In this document: positions 42,949 through 50,101 of the stretch, piece by piece | Layout of the letters: each line of letters starts with the position of its first letter | Position numbering within the stretch: position 1 is the stretch's first letter | Notes under the pieces: generated by a model | What the model saw: the letters and a program-made list of their open reading frames with translations, nothing else | Told to the model about the DNA's origin: nothing | The model's database searches: none | Translations under genes and position numbers: made by a program | Source: Planctomycetota bacterium | GTDB lineage: Bacteria; Planctomycetota; Phycisphaerae; Phycisphaerales; UBA1924 | DNA: 64,000 nucleotides | Assembly: GCA_018242625.1 (NCBI GenBank) | Contig: JAFEBO010000006.1 | Location: 62,001 to 126,000, forward strand | Reading direction: 5' to 3'

Positions 42949-43877
42949 GCAGACCCGGCGGCGGTGTTGTGTCCGGTCGGGCCTCTTCGCTGCGGGCGGG
43001 GGCGACGCCGTGGGTCTTCATGGCGCCGTTCCTGGTGTGCTTCGCGGTCTTCACGCTTTATCCGCTCTTTCAGTCGGTGATCCTGTCGATGCAGACCACG
43101 TTCGGCCCCGGGGCGACGCGGTTTGTGGGGCTGACGAATTACTCGGCGCTGGTGCGTGATCCGCTTTTCTGGACGGCGCTTTCGAACACGTGCCTGTACA
43201 CGCTGGGCTCGCTGTTCATCCAGCTTCCGATCGCTCTGGGGCTGGCGCTCGTGCTGGAGACGCCCGGGCTGAAGGGGCGTGGCTGGCTGCGGCTGCTGCT
43301 GTTTTCTCCCTCGATGGTCGGGGTGGTGTTTGCGGCGATGATGTTTGCGCTCATATTCGAGAAGCAGACCGGCCTTGCCAACCAGGGCCTGCACGCGCTG
43401 CTCGCGCCCCTGGGGATCGACTGGAGCCTGGACTTTGGATGGCTGCAGCAGCACGTGATGCCCGCGCTGATCGTGGCGAGCCTGTGGATGTACGTGGGTT
43501 TCAACATGACGTACTTCTCGGCGGCACTGCAGAACGTGCGGAAGGACCTGCTCGAGGCGGCGGTTGTGGACGGCGCGGGGCCGGTGCGGAGGTTTTTCGC
43601 GGTGACGCTGCCGGCGATCAGGCCCGTGGCCGGGTTTGTCGTGCTGATGAGCCTGATCGGGAGCTTTCAGCTCTTTGAATTGCCGTACATCATTTTCAAC
43701 AGCACGGCGGGCCCGGACAATCGCGGGATGACGATCGTGCTTTACCTGTTCCAGAGCGGCTTTGAAGTGGGCGATCTGGGATACGCGAGCGCGATCGGCT
43801 GGGCGCTTGCGATCATCCTGCTCGCGTGCGCGGCGCTGCAGCGTCTTTCGGCACGCGGAGAGGAGGCCGGCGCGTGA
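42945..43877 (+). CDS. ABC sugar transporter permease, MalF/UgpA type
   Basis: 310 residues with six predicted helices. The N-terminus has ATPWVFMAPFLVCFAVFTLYPLFQSVILSMQTTFGPG, typical of MalF/UgpA-type subunits. The EAA loop that contacts the ATPase is DLLEAAVVDGAGPVRRFFAVTLPAIRPVAGFVV. The GTG start overlaps the stop of the binding-protein gene (GTGA). With the next gene it forms the membrane channel of a CUT1-type importer. No ATPase gene is encoded nearby, so a shared MsmX/MalK-type ATPase elsewhere would be needed. Confidence 0.92.
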   Translation: MSRPGGGVVSGRASSLRAGATPWVFMAPFLVCFAVFTLYPLFQSVILSMQTTFGPGATRFVGLTNYSALVRDPLFWTALSNTCLYTLGSLFIQLPIALGLALVLETPGLKGRGWLRLLLFSPSMVGVVFAAMMFALIFEKQTGLANQGLHALLAPLGIDWSLDFGWLQQHVMPALIVASLWMYVGFNMTYFSAALQNVRKDLLEAAVVDGAGPVRRFFAVTLPAIRPVAGFVVLMSLIGSFQLFELPYIIFNSTAGPDNRGMTIVLYLFQSGFEVGDLGYASAIGWALAIILLACAALQRLSARGEEAGA

Positions 43878-44770
43878 ATCTCCGGGGCGCACGATTGCTG
43901 GGCTGGGCGTGGACACGGGGCGTGCTGCTGGTTGCCGCCGTGCTGACGATTATCCCGTTCCTGTGGATGACGGCGGCGAGCTTCAAGAGCAACGACGAGT
44001 TCTTCCGCTCGGTGCTGCTGCCGTGGGAGCCGGCGAAGACGGTGGTGCGCGACGGGGAGACGGTCCGCGAGGGGGGCCACGTCGCCTGGAACCGCCTGAC
44101 GACCGACACTTACTCGCGGCTGTTTGGCGAGCTTGATTTCGGGCGCGGGCTGGTGAACTCGATCTTTCTTTCGTCGGTGACGGGCATCCTGGCCACCGTG
44201 TGCTGCGCCATGGGGGGTTACGCACTCTCGAAGTTTCACTTTAAGGGCAGGACATTTTGCACCGTGCTGGTGCTGGCGGCGCTGCTGATCCCCGGCCCGC
44301 TGCTGATCGCGCCGACGTACCAGCTGCTCTACCGGATGAATCTTCTGGATACTTTCTCGGGCCTGATACTTCCCGCGCTGGCTCCGGCCTTTGGCGTGTT
44401 TCTCTTCCGGCAGGCGATCAACTCGGGCGTGCCCAACGAGGTGCTCGAGGCGGCACGGATCGACGGCGCGAGCGAATGGCGGACGTTTGTCGTGATCGTG
44501 CTGCCGCTGGTGCGTCCGATGATCGGGACGTTCCTCATGATCACGTTTCTCTCGACCTGGAACAATTTCATCTCGCCGCAGGTTGTGCTGCAGGAACCGG
44601 GGAAGTTTCCGCTCTCGGTTGCGGTGGCGGAACTGCGTCGGGGTTACTACAACGACTACGGGCTTCAGATGGCGGGGACGATCGTGTCGATCCTGCCCGT
44701 CATGGTGTTGTTTCTTGTGATGCAGAAGGACTTTGTCTCGGGGCTTACTTCGGGCGCGGTCAAGGCCTGA
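43874..44770 (+). CDS. ABC sugar transporter permease, MalG/UgpE type
   Basis: 298 residues with six predicted helices. VLLVAAVLTIIPFLWMTAASFKSNDEFF opens it and EVLEAARIDGASEWRTFVVIVLPLVRPMIGTFLMI is the EAA loop. The GTG at 43874 overlaps the previous stop (GTGA) and follows a GAGGAGG ribosome-binding site; an in-frame start at 43826 inside the previous gene is rejected. A periplasmic insert between helices 1 and 2 (EPAKTVVRDGETVREGGHVAWNRLTTDTYSRLFGELDFGRG) is longer than usual. Partner of the MalF-type subunit. The GH1 gene follows after 31 bases. Confidence 0.92.
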   Translation: MNLRGARLLGWAWTRGVLLVAAVLTIIPFLWMTAASFKSNDEFFRSVLLPWEPAKTVVRDGETVREGGHVAWNRLTTDTYSRLFGELDFGRGLVNSIFLSSVTGILATVCCAMGGYALSKFHFKGRTFCTVLVLAALLIPGPLLIAPTYQLLYRMNLLDTFSGLILPALAPAFGVFLFRQAINSGVPNEVLEAARIDGASEWRTFVVIVLPLVRPMIGTFLMITFLSTWNNFISPQVVLQEPGKFPLSVAVAELRRGYYNDYGLQMAGTIVSILPVMVLFLVMQKDFVSGLTSGAVKA

Positions 44771-44801
44771 CCGCGCGCGGCCCCGGGTGATCGGAGAACG
44801 C

Positions 44802-46259
44802 ATGTTCCGCGAAGGATTCGTGTGGGGAGCCGGCTCGAGCGCGTATCAGATCGAGGGTGGCGCTGCGCTTGATGGGCGCGGGCCGTCGATCTGGGACACG
44901 CTCTGCCGCCGTCCGGGCGCGATCCACAACTCCGAGACGGGCGATGTCGCGTGCGATCACTACACGCGGTTCCGTGACGATGTGGACCTGATGCAGCGCA
45001 TCGGCCTTGGCGCGTACCGCTTCAGCGTTGCGTGGCCGCGAGTTCTGCCGCTGGGGATCGGGCGGATCAATGAGCCGGGGCTTGATTTTTACGACCAGCT
45101 CGTGGACTCGCTGCTGGCGGCGAACATCACTCCGTGGGTCACGCTCTACCACTGGGACCTGCCGCAGGGGCTCTTTGACCGCGGCGGCTGGCTGAGCCCC
45201 GAGATCCCCGCATGGTTTGCGGAGTACACGCGCGTCGTCGTGGACCGGCTGAGCGATCGTGTGACGAACTGGATCACCATCAACGAGCCGCAGATCTTTG
45301 TGGGTCTTGGCTATCGGGAGGGCAAGCACGCGCCGGGCCTGAAGCTCTCCATGAAGGAGCAGCTGGCGGCGGCGCACCACGTGCTGCTCGCGCACGGGCG
45401 GGCGGTGCAGGTGATCCGCGAGCGTGCCCGGAGCACTCCGAGCATCGGCTGGGCGCCGGTCGGACGTGCGGACTATCCGGCGGTCGAAACTCCGGAGAAC
45501 ATCGAGGCGGCGCGCATCTCGAGCATGTCGGTGCACGAGCCGGGGTTCTGGAACAACACATGGTTCGGCGATCCGGTCTGCCTTGGGCACTACCCCGAGG
45601 ACGGGGTGCGCCTGTACGGGGCGGACATGCCGCGGATCGAGCGCGGCGACATGGAGACCATTTTCCAGAAGCTCGATTTCTACGGCGTCAACATCTATTC
45701 CGGCGTGGGAGTGCGTCGTGGCGCTGACGGCGCAACCGAGACGGTCGCGTGGCCTGCGGGAGTCGCGTCCACGACGATGCGCTGGCCCGTCGCGCCCAAG
45801 AGTCTTTATTGGGGCCCCCGCTTCCTGCACGAGCGTTATCAGCTCCCCATCGTCATCACGGAAAACGGGATGGCGAACCCCGACTGGGTGGCGGGCGACG
45901 GGCGCGTGCATGATCCGCAGCGGATCGATTACACCCGGGCGTATCTTCTGGAATTGGCCCGGGCGCACGCCGACCGGGTGCCCGTGCACGGCTATTTCCA
46001 CTGGGCGGCTCTCGACAACTTTGAGTGGGCGGAGGGATACAAAGAGCGCTTCGGCCTGATTCATGTTGATTTCGCGACGCAGAAGCGCACTATGAAGGAT
46101 TCCGCGTACTGGTATTCCGAGGTGATCCGTTCCAACGGGAAGCACCTTTCCGATGCCAGTCCCTTTGCGCAGGCCGCCGGACCGCAGGTCCGCAGGGTTG
46201 CGCAGGAAACCAGGCAGGGCGTGCGCGGCCCGGTGCCGGTGCCCGGAGGTCGCTCATGA
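44802..46259 (+). CDS. Family 1 glycoside hydrolase, beta-glucosidase
   Basis: 485-residue GH1 TIM-barrel enzyme cutting terminal beta-linked glucose (or related) from oligosaccharides. Signature FVWGAGSSAYQIEGGAALDGRGPSIWD at the N-terminus; catalytic acid/base in WITINEPQIF (Glu about 162); nucleophile in PIVITENGMANPD (Glu about 354); FHWAALDNFEWAEGYKERFGLIHVDFATQKRTMKDSAYWY near the C-terminus. No signal peptide, so cytoplasmic, acting after uptake by the ABC importer just upstream. About 40 extra residues at the C-terminus are unlike GH1. Its stop overlaps the GH16 start as ATGA. The pair suggests beta-1,3-glucan degradation. Confidence 0.95.
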   Translation: MFREGFVWGAGSSAYQIEGGAALDGRGPSIWDTLCRRPGAIHNSETGDVACDHYTRFRDDVDLMQRIGLGAYRFSVAWPRVLPLGIGRINEPGLDFYDQLVDSLLAANITPWVTLYHWDLPQGLFDRGGWLSPEIPAWFAEYTRVVVDRLSDRVTNWITINEPQIFVGLGYREGKHAPGLKLSMKEQLAAAHHVLLAHGRAVQVIRERARSTPSIGWAPVGRADYPAVETPENIEAARISSMSVHEPGFWNNTWFGDPVCLGHYPEDGVRLYGADMPRIERGDMETIFQKLDFYGVNIYSGVGVRRGADGATETVAWPAGVASTTMRWPVAPKSLYWGPRFLHERYQLPIVITENGMANPDWVAGDGRVHDPQRIDYTRAYLLELARAHADRVPVHGYFHWAALDNFEWAEGYKERFGLIHVDFATQKRTMKDSAYWYSEVIRSNGKHLSDASPFAQAAGPQVRRVAQETRQGVRGPVPVPGGRS

Positions 46260-47650
46260 GACAGATTTGTGCGGGTTTGCTTCTGGCGCTGGTGCCGAGT
46301 GTCGCGATGGCGCAGGACCTTCCGGGCTGGAACCTGACGTGGTCGGACGAGTTCAGCGGCTCGGCCGTCGATACGACCAAGTGGAACATCATCAGCAGAG
46401 CTCCGAACAAGAACAACGAGCAGGAGAACTACGCGCCGAACCATGTCAGCGTGTCGAACGGGTACCTGGTGCTGAAATCGTCCAACACGCCTTCGGGCGG
46501 ACGCCTGTACACCTCGGGCTCGGTGGAGTCGGTGAACAAGTTCTTTCAGAAGTACGGCCGATTCGAGGGCCGGATGCGCATGCCCAAGACGCAGGGGATC
46601 TGGCCGGCGTTCTGGATGCTGCCCAATCCATCGGGCTGGCCGCCCGAGATCGACATCATGGAGATGCTGGGGCACGACCCGGACACGGTCTACTTCTCGA
46701 ACCACTGGGGCGTCTACCCGCAGAGCTACCAGTGGCAGACCACTCCCTATTCAGGACCGGACTATTCCGCGGGCTTTCACACGTTCGCGGTGGACTGGTG
46801 GCCGGACCGGGTCGAGTGGTACATCGACGGGTACCGGCGCGTCACGCACACGCAGTCCATCCCGCAGGTGCCGTTTTTCATCATTCTGAATACGGCCGTG
46901 GGGGGCAACTGGCCCGGCTACCCCGATGCGACGACCGTCTTCCCGCAGTATTTCTACATCGATTACATCCGTGCGTACCAGCCCGCGTACGTCAACCCAG
47001 GCTTTGAATCGCGCGGCCCGAACAACACCACGCTCTACGGCTGGACCGGCTACGGCAACGTCTTCTATGACGGCGCGCTCGGGTACAAGGGCGACAGTTC
47101 GGCGAAACTGTTCGGCAACTTCACCGGGACGATGAACACGAGCGGCCTGTACCAGGACATCCCGGTCACGCCCGGGAAGTTTTACCGCGTCAGCGGGCAG
47201 TGGCAGAGCCCATCGTCGGACCGCATCGCCGGCGGCAATTACACCGCGCTGAACATCGAGTGGTATGACGCGTCGAACAATCGCATCTCCTTTGTCTCCA
47301 ATCGTGCGATCGATGCGACGACTCCCGCCAGCCAGTGGTTCAAGAGTCAGACCCAGGGCAGGGCGCCGGCCAACGCGACCAAGGCCCGCGTCGTGATCAT
47401 CTTCTATCAGCCGGCGCTGGCCGCGGGGTCCTCACGCACCGACGAGATCGATTTCCGGGCGGTCTCGTGTCCGGCCGACCTCAACGGGGACTCGGTCGTG
47501 GACGACAGCGACTTTGTGCTCTTTGCGGATGCGTACAACGACCTGGTGTGCCCGATGGTCTGCCCGGCGGATCTCAACGGCGATGCGGGCGTTGACGATG
47601 CCGACTTTGTGCTTTTCGCGGACGCGTACGACACGCTGGTCTGCCCCTGA
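46256..47650 (+). CDS. Secreted family 16 glycoside hydrolase with dockerin-like tag
   Basis: 464 residues. Signal peptide RQICAGLLLALVPSVAMA, then a GH16 catalytic domain. LTWSDEFSGSAVDTTKWN, KYGRFEGRMRMPKTQGIWPAFWMLP, the active-site EIDIMEMLGH (nucleophile Glu about 131, acid/base about 136), FHTFAVDWWPDRVEWYIDGYRR and YFYIDYIRAYQ are all present. The EIDIME form with an extra residue is typical of laminarinase-type (endo-beta-1,3-glucanase) members. Residues about 245-410 form a carbohydrate-binding-like beta domain (VNPGFESRGPNNTTLYGWTGYGNVFYDGALGYKGDSSAKLFGNF). The C-terminus has two dockerin-like loops. Start overlaps the GH1 stop (ATGA), so they are made together. A nested hairpin follows. 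Confidence 0.93.
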   Translation: MRQICAGLLLALVPSVAMAQDLPGWNLTWSDEFSGSAVDTTKWNIISRAPNKNNEQENYAPNHVSVSNGYLVLKSSNTPSGGRLYTSGSVESVNKFFQKYGRFEGRMRMPKTQGIWPAFWMLPNPSGWPPEIDIMEMLGHDPDTVYFSNHWGVYPQSYQWQTTPYSGPDYSAGFHTFAVDWWPDRVEWYIDGYRRVTHTQSIPQVPFFIILNTAVGGNWPGYPDATTVFPQYFYIDYIRAYQPAYVNPGFESRGPNNTTLYGWTGYGNVFYDGALGYKGDSSAKLFGNFTGTMNTSGLYQDIPVTPGKFYRVSGQWQSPSSDRIAGGNYTALNIEWYDASNNRISFVSNRAIDATTPASQWFKSQTQGRAPANATKARVVIIFYQPALAAGSSRTDEIDFRAVSCPADLNGDSVVDDSDFVLFADAYNDLVCPMVCPADLNGDAGVDDADFVLFADAYDTLVCP

Positions 47651-47704
47651 CTCATCCGCATCCCCACTCCCCACCCCCCCCACCCCTCCACCCCTTCTTG
47701 CCCG

Positions 47705-47769
47705 AAAAATCCAGCGTGTTTGCAACGGCGTCACCGTGTGTGCGGTGTGTTCGCAAACACGCTGTTTTT
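47705..47769. terminator. Large nested hairpin with T-run at end of glucanase operon
   Basis: Outer perfect 12-bp stem CAGCGTGTTTGC / GCAAACACGCTG (47712-47723 and 47753-47764), flanked by AAAAA on the left and TTTTT on the right. The 29-base loop holds an inner CACCG / CGGTG stem. The T-run on each strand allows termination in both directions. Ends the GH1-GH16 unit, 55 bases after the GH16 stop. Confidence 0.8.
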
Positions 47770-47840
47770 GGAACACAACCGCCGCCCCCTGCGGTGCAGG
47801 GCGCGGCGGTCGTGCTTGTTCACAGCGCCACCGGCAGGGA

Positions 47841-48065
47841 TCAGCGGCTCGATGCGGTCTCGGTGTAGCCGGGCAGCTGGCGCGCCATCTGCTCGTGCGT
47901 CTTGACCGTCGAGAGGACTTCGTCAAGGAACTGGCGGGTCTGGTCGTTACGCACCTACGGACGGGCAGCCTCGATCATGGCCGCGAGCTTCTGGTGCCCC
48001 TTCACCATCTTCTCCGCGAACTTCCTGTCGAATTCGGCGCCGGAGGAACCGCGCAGTTCTTCGGC
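47841..48065 (-). pseudogene. DUF4142 protein remnant with internal stop
   Basis: On the minus strand the frame reads EELRGSSGAEFDRKFAEKMVKGHQKLAAMIEAARP, a TAG stop, then VRNDQTRQFLDEVLSTVKTHEQMARQLPGYTETASSR and a stop. This is the C-terminal half of a DUF4142 domain (FD-x-x-Y/F-x-x-x-M-V-x-x-HQK ... HL-x-M-A). The first half of the domain is missing because the sequence passes at about 48066 into an SDR remnant read from the other strand. Truncation plus stop codon indicate a decayed gene. Confidence 0.72.
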
Positions 48066-48812
48066 CGGGCACGCGCATTTGCGGTCGAGACTGATGTGAG
48101 CAATAAGATGGCCGTCGAAGCTCTGGCGGCGGAGGCGGTCGGGCATCTTGGGGCGATCCATTTCTGGCTGAATAACGCGGGCGTCGCGGCGTACGGCACG
48201 TTTGCGGAAATACCGCTCGAAGATCATGTCAAGGTGATCACGACCGATCTTCTGGGGGCCCTTTTCGGCAGCTATTTCGCCGTGCTCCAGTTCGAGAAGC
48301 AGGGCTTTGGGACGCTGATCAATGTCGCGTCGGAAGTGGGCAAAGTGCCGCTGGCGTTTCTCTCGTCTTATTCCGCGGCCAAGCACGGGGTTGTGGGTCT
48401 GTCCGCCGCGATACGGCAGGAATTCCGCGAGATCGGCAAGAACGACATCCACGTCTGCACGGTCATGCCCTCGGCGATGGATACCCCGTTCTTTGAGCAC
48501 GCGGCCAACTACTCGGGGCATGAGACCGTTCCGCCCGAGCCTCTCTACGACCCGCAGGAAGTTGTCGACGCGATCTTTGATCTTGCCACTTAGCCGCGTG
48601 ATGAGGTTGTCGTGGGCGCGGCGGGTAAGCGGGCGGTCTTCATGCACGGCATCGCGCCCGGACGCATCGAACGCCAGGCCGGCCACAGCAATTTCAAGGC
48701 GGTCTTCGAGGATCCGCCCGCCGCCCCTCAGACCCGGGGCAGCGTCTCGCATCCCATGGAATCCGGCACGGACGTGCGCGGCGGCTGGCGCAATCGCTCG
48801 CAGGGCACTTGA
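48066..48812 (+). pseudogene. Short-chain dehydrogenase remnant with internal TAG
   Basis: The frame reads RAFAVETDVSNKMAVEALAAEAVGHLGAIHFWLNNAGVAAYG, then LINVASEVGKVPLAFLSSYSAAKHGVVGLSAAIRQEF with the SDR catalytic Ser-Tyr-Lys (YSAAK), and ICTVMPSAMDTPFFEHAANYSG-like segments (DIHVCTVMPSAMDTPF). The N-terminal coenzyme-binding TGxxxGxG part is absent. A TAG at 48591-48593 interrupts the frame, and in the same frame downstream RDEVVVGAAGKRAVFMHGIAPGRIERQAGHSNFKAVFEDPP continues the family's C-terminal region. No start with a ribosome-binding site is visible. Truncated and stop-interrupted, so almost certainly non-functional. Confidence 0.78.
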
Positions 48813-48822
48813 GCTGCAGCGA

Positions 48823-49989
48823 TTACATGAGCGATTGGTAGCTGTTCACGAGCGCCGCGGCGACTTTTTCCCAGGTAAAGCGCTCTTCAACGAGCCGGCG
48901 TCCGCGCTGGCCCATCGCCTTTGCGCCGGCGGCGTCGCCGAGGATCTTCTCAAGGGCTGCGGCCAGTTTGGACGCGTCGCGTTCGACCACGAAGCCCGCG
49001 CCGGCTTCCTGTGCTTCGGGAAGGTGGCACTCTGGGCTGATCACCACCGCGGCGCGGCAGGCCATCGCTTCGGCGATGGCCACGCTGAACGCCTCGTGCC
49101 CGCTGGGGAGGCAGAAGCAGGCGCAATCGACCATTGCGTCGTACTTGCCGCGCCCGAAGATTGGACCGGTCAGGTGCACGCGATCGGAAATACCGAGTTG
49201 TGCCGCCTGCTCGCGCACGGCGGTTTCCATCCCGTAATCGGGCCCGACGATCACAAGACGTGATGATGCGCCCGACGCCTTCAGCACTCGCGCAAACGCA
49301 TCCACGAGAATGTCGAGGCCTTTGATCGGGTGCAGGCGAGAGAGAAACAGCACGAACGGCTCGCCCTTGAGTTCTGGGTGCGACTGATAGAACGTGCCGG
49401 GCGCGGGCAGCGGATCGATCTCCTCAAGGAACACGCCGTTGGGCACCACTACCACCGGACCCTGAAAGCCAAAGGCGGCCAATTCCTCGCGTTCAAAGCT
49501 CGACAGCGCGTGCATCAGGGAGACGTTCATGATTGCCCGGCGCCAGCCCAGGCTCATGGCCAGCGCCTTTTTGCCGCGCTTTTCCGAGAGTGCCCATCGC
49601 GTCAGAATTCCGTGCGGCGAGAGCACCACCGGCTTTTTCTGCCGGCGCGCCTCGTTGACGGTATGAATCAGGATCGGGTCCCAGATGTTGTGGACGTGCA
49701 CGACATCGTGAGCGGCAACGAGCTCACGCAGTTTGGGGCTGACATCGTTTCCCAGAACCTTGGAGATCTTTCCGGCGATGCCTCCCTTGCCTGCGACACG
49801 CTCGATGCGGACCCGGCGGGAACCCTCGATCGCGGGGAGTTCTGTCTCTTTGCCCTTGCTCGCTCGCGTGAGGATCGTTACTTCGTGGCCAAGGCCGGCC
49901 TGCGCCGCGGCGACACGGGTCGTGACCATCGTCGGACCGCCCTGGTCAGAGGCAAGCGAGTACGTCACGTGCAGAATCCGCATTCTCAT
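48823..49989 (-). CDS. Family 4 glycosyltransferase
   Basis: 388-residue GT-B enzyme. The N-terminal domain begins MRILHVTYSLASDQGGPTMVTTRVAAAQAGLGHEVTILTRA, typical of GT4 proteins acting on lipid-linked acceptors, and contains HNIWDPILIHTVNEARRQKKPVVLSPHGILTRWALSEKRGKKALA. The C-terminal donor domain has FVLFLSRLHPIKGLDILVDAFARVLKAS, LTGPIFGRGKYDAMVDCACFCLPSGHEAFSVAIAEAMACRAAVVISPECHLPE (the E-x7-E motif) and a final helix. No signal peptide; cytoplasmic face of the membrane. Adjacent to pseudogenes on one side and the GH56-like gene on the other; no operon partner. Confidence 0.87.
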   Translation of the reverse strand: MRMRILHVTYSLASDQGGPTMVTTRVAAAQAGLGHEVTILTRASKGKETELPAIEGSRRVRIERVAGKGGIAGKISKVLGNDVSPKLRELVAAHDVVHVHNIWDPILIHTVNEARRQKKPVVLSPHGILTRWALSEKRGKKALAMSLGWRRAIMNVSLMHALSSFEREELAAFGFQGPVVVVPNGVFLEEIDPLPAPGTFYQSHPELKGEPFVLFLSRLHPIKGLDILVDAFARVLKASGASSRLVIVGPDYGMETAVREQAAQLGISDRVHLTGPIFGRGKYDAMVDCACFCLPSGHEAFSVAIAEAMACRAAVVISPECHLPEAQEAGAGFVVERDASKLAAALEKILGDAAGAKAMGQRGRRLVEERFTWEKVAAALVNSYQSLM

Positions 49990-50045
49990 TCTTTCGGCGG
50001 TTTGCCGCCGGCGCTCTCACTGTCTTTGTGCCTTGGAGGGAACAG

Positions 50046-50077
50046 AAAGAAAAAGCCCGGGCAGGGTGGCCCGGGCT
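50046..50077 (-). terminator. Terminator of the GH56-like gene
   Basis: On the minus strand a perfect 9-bp stem AGCCCGGGC / GCCCGGGCT with a 6-base loop is followed by TTTTCTTTCTG. It starts 25 bases beyond the stop at 50102. Confidence 0.9.
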
Positions 50078-50101
50078 GAGAGAGTATCGGATGGGTTGGC
50101 C

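Noticed and set aside
47651-48812. Insertion sequence causing the gene decay
   Set aside because: The hairpin at 47705 could suggest an IS end, but no transposase-like frame exists in or around the region.
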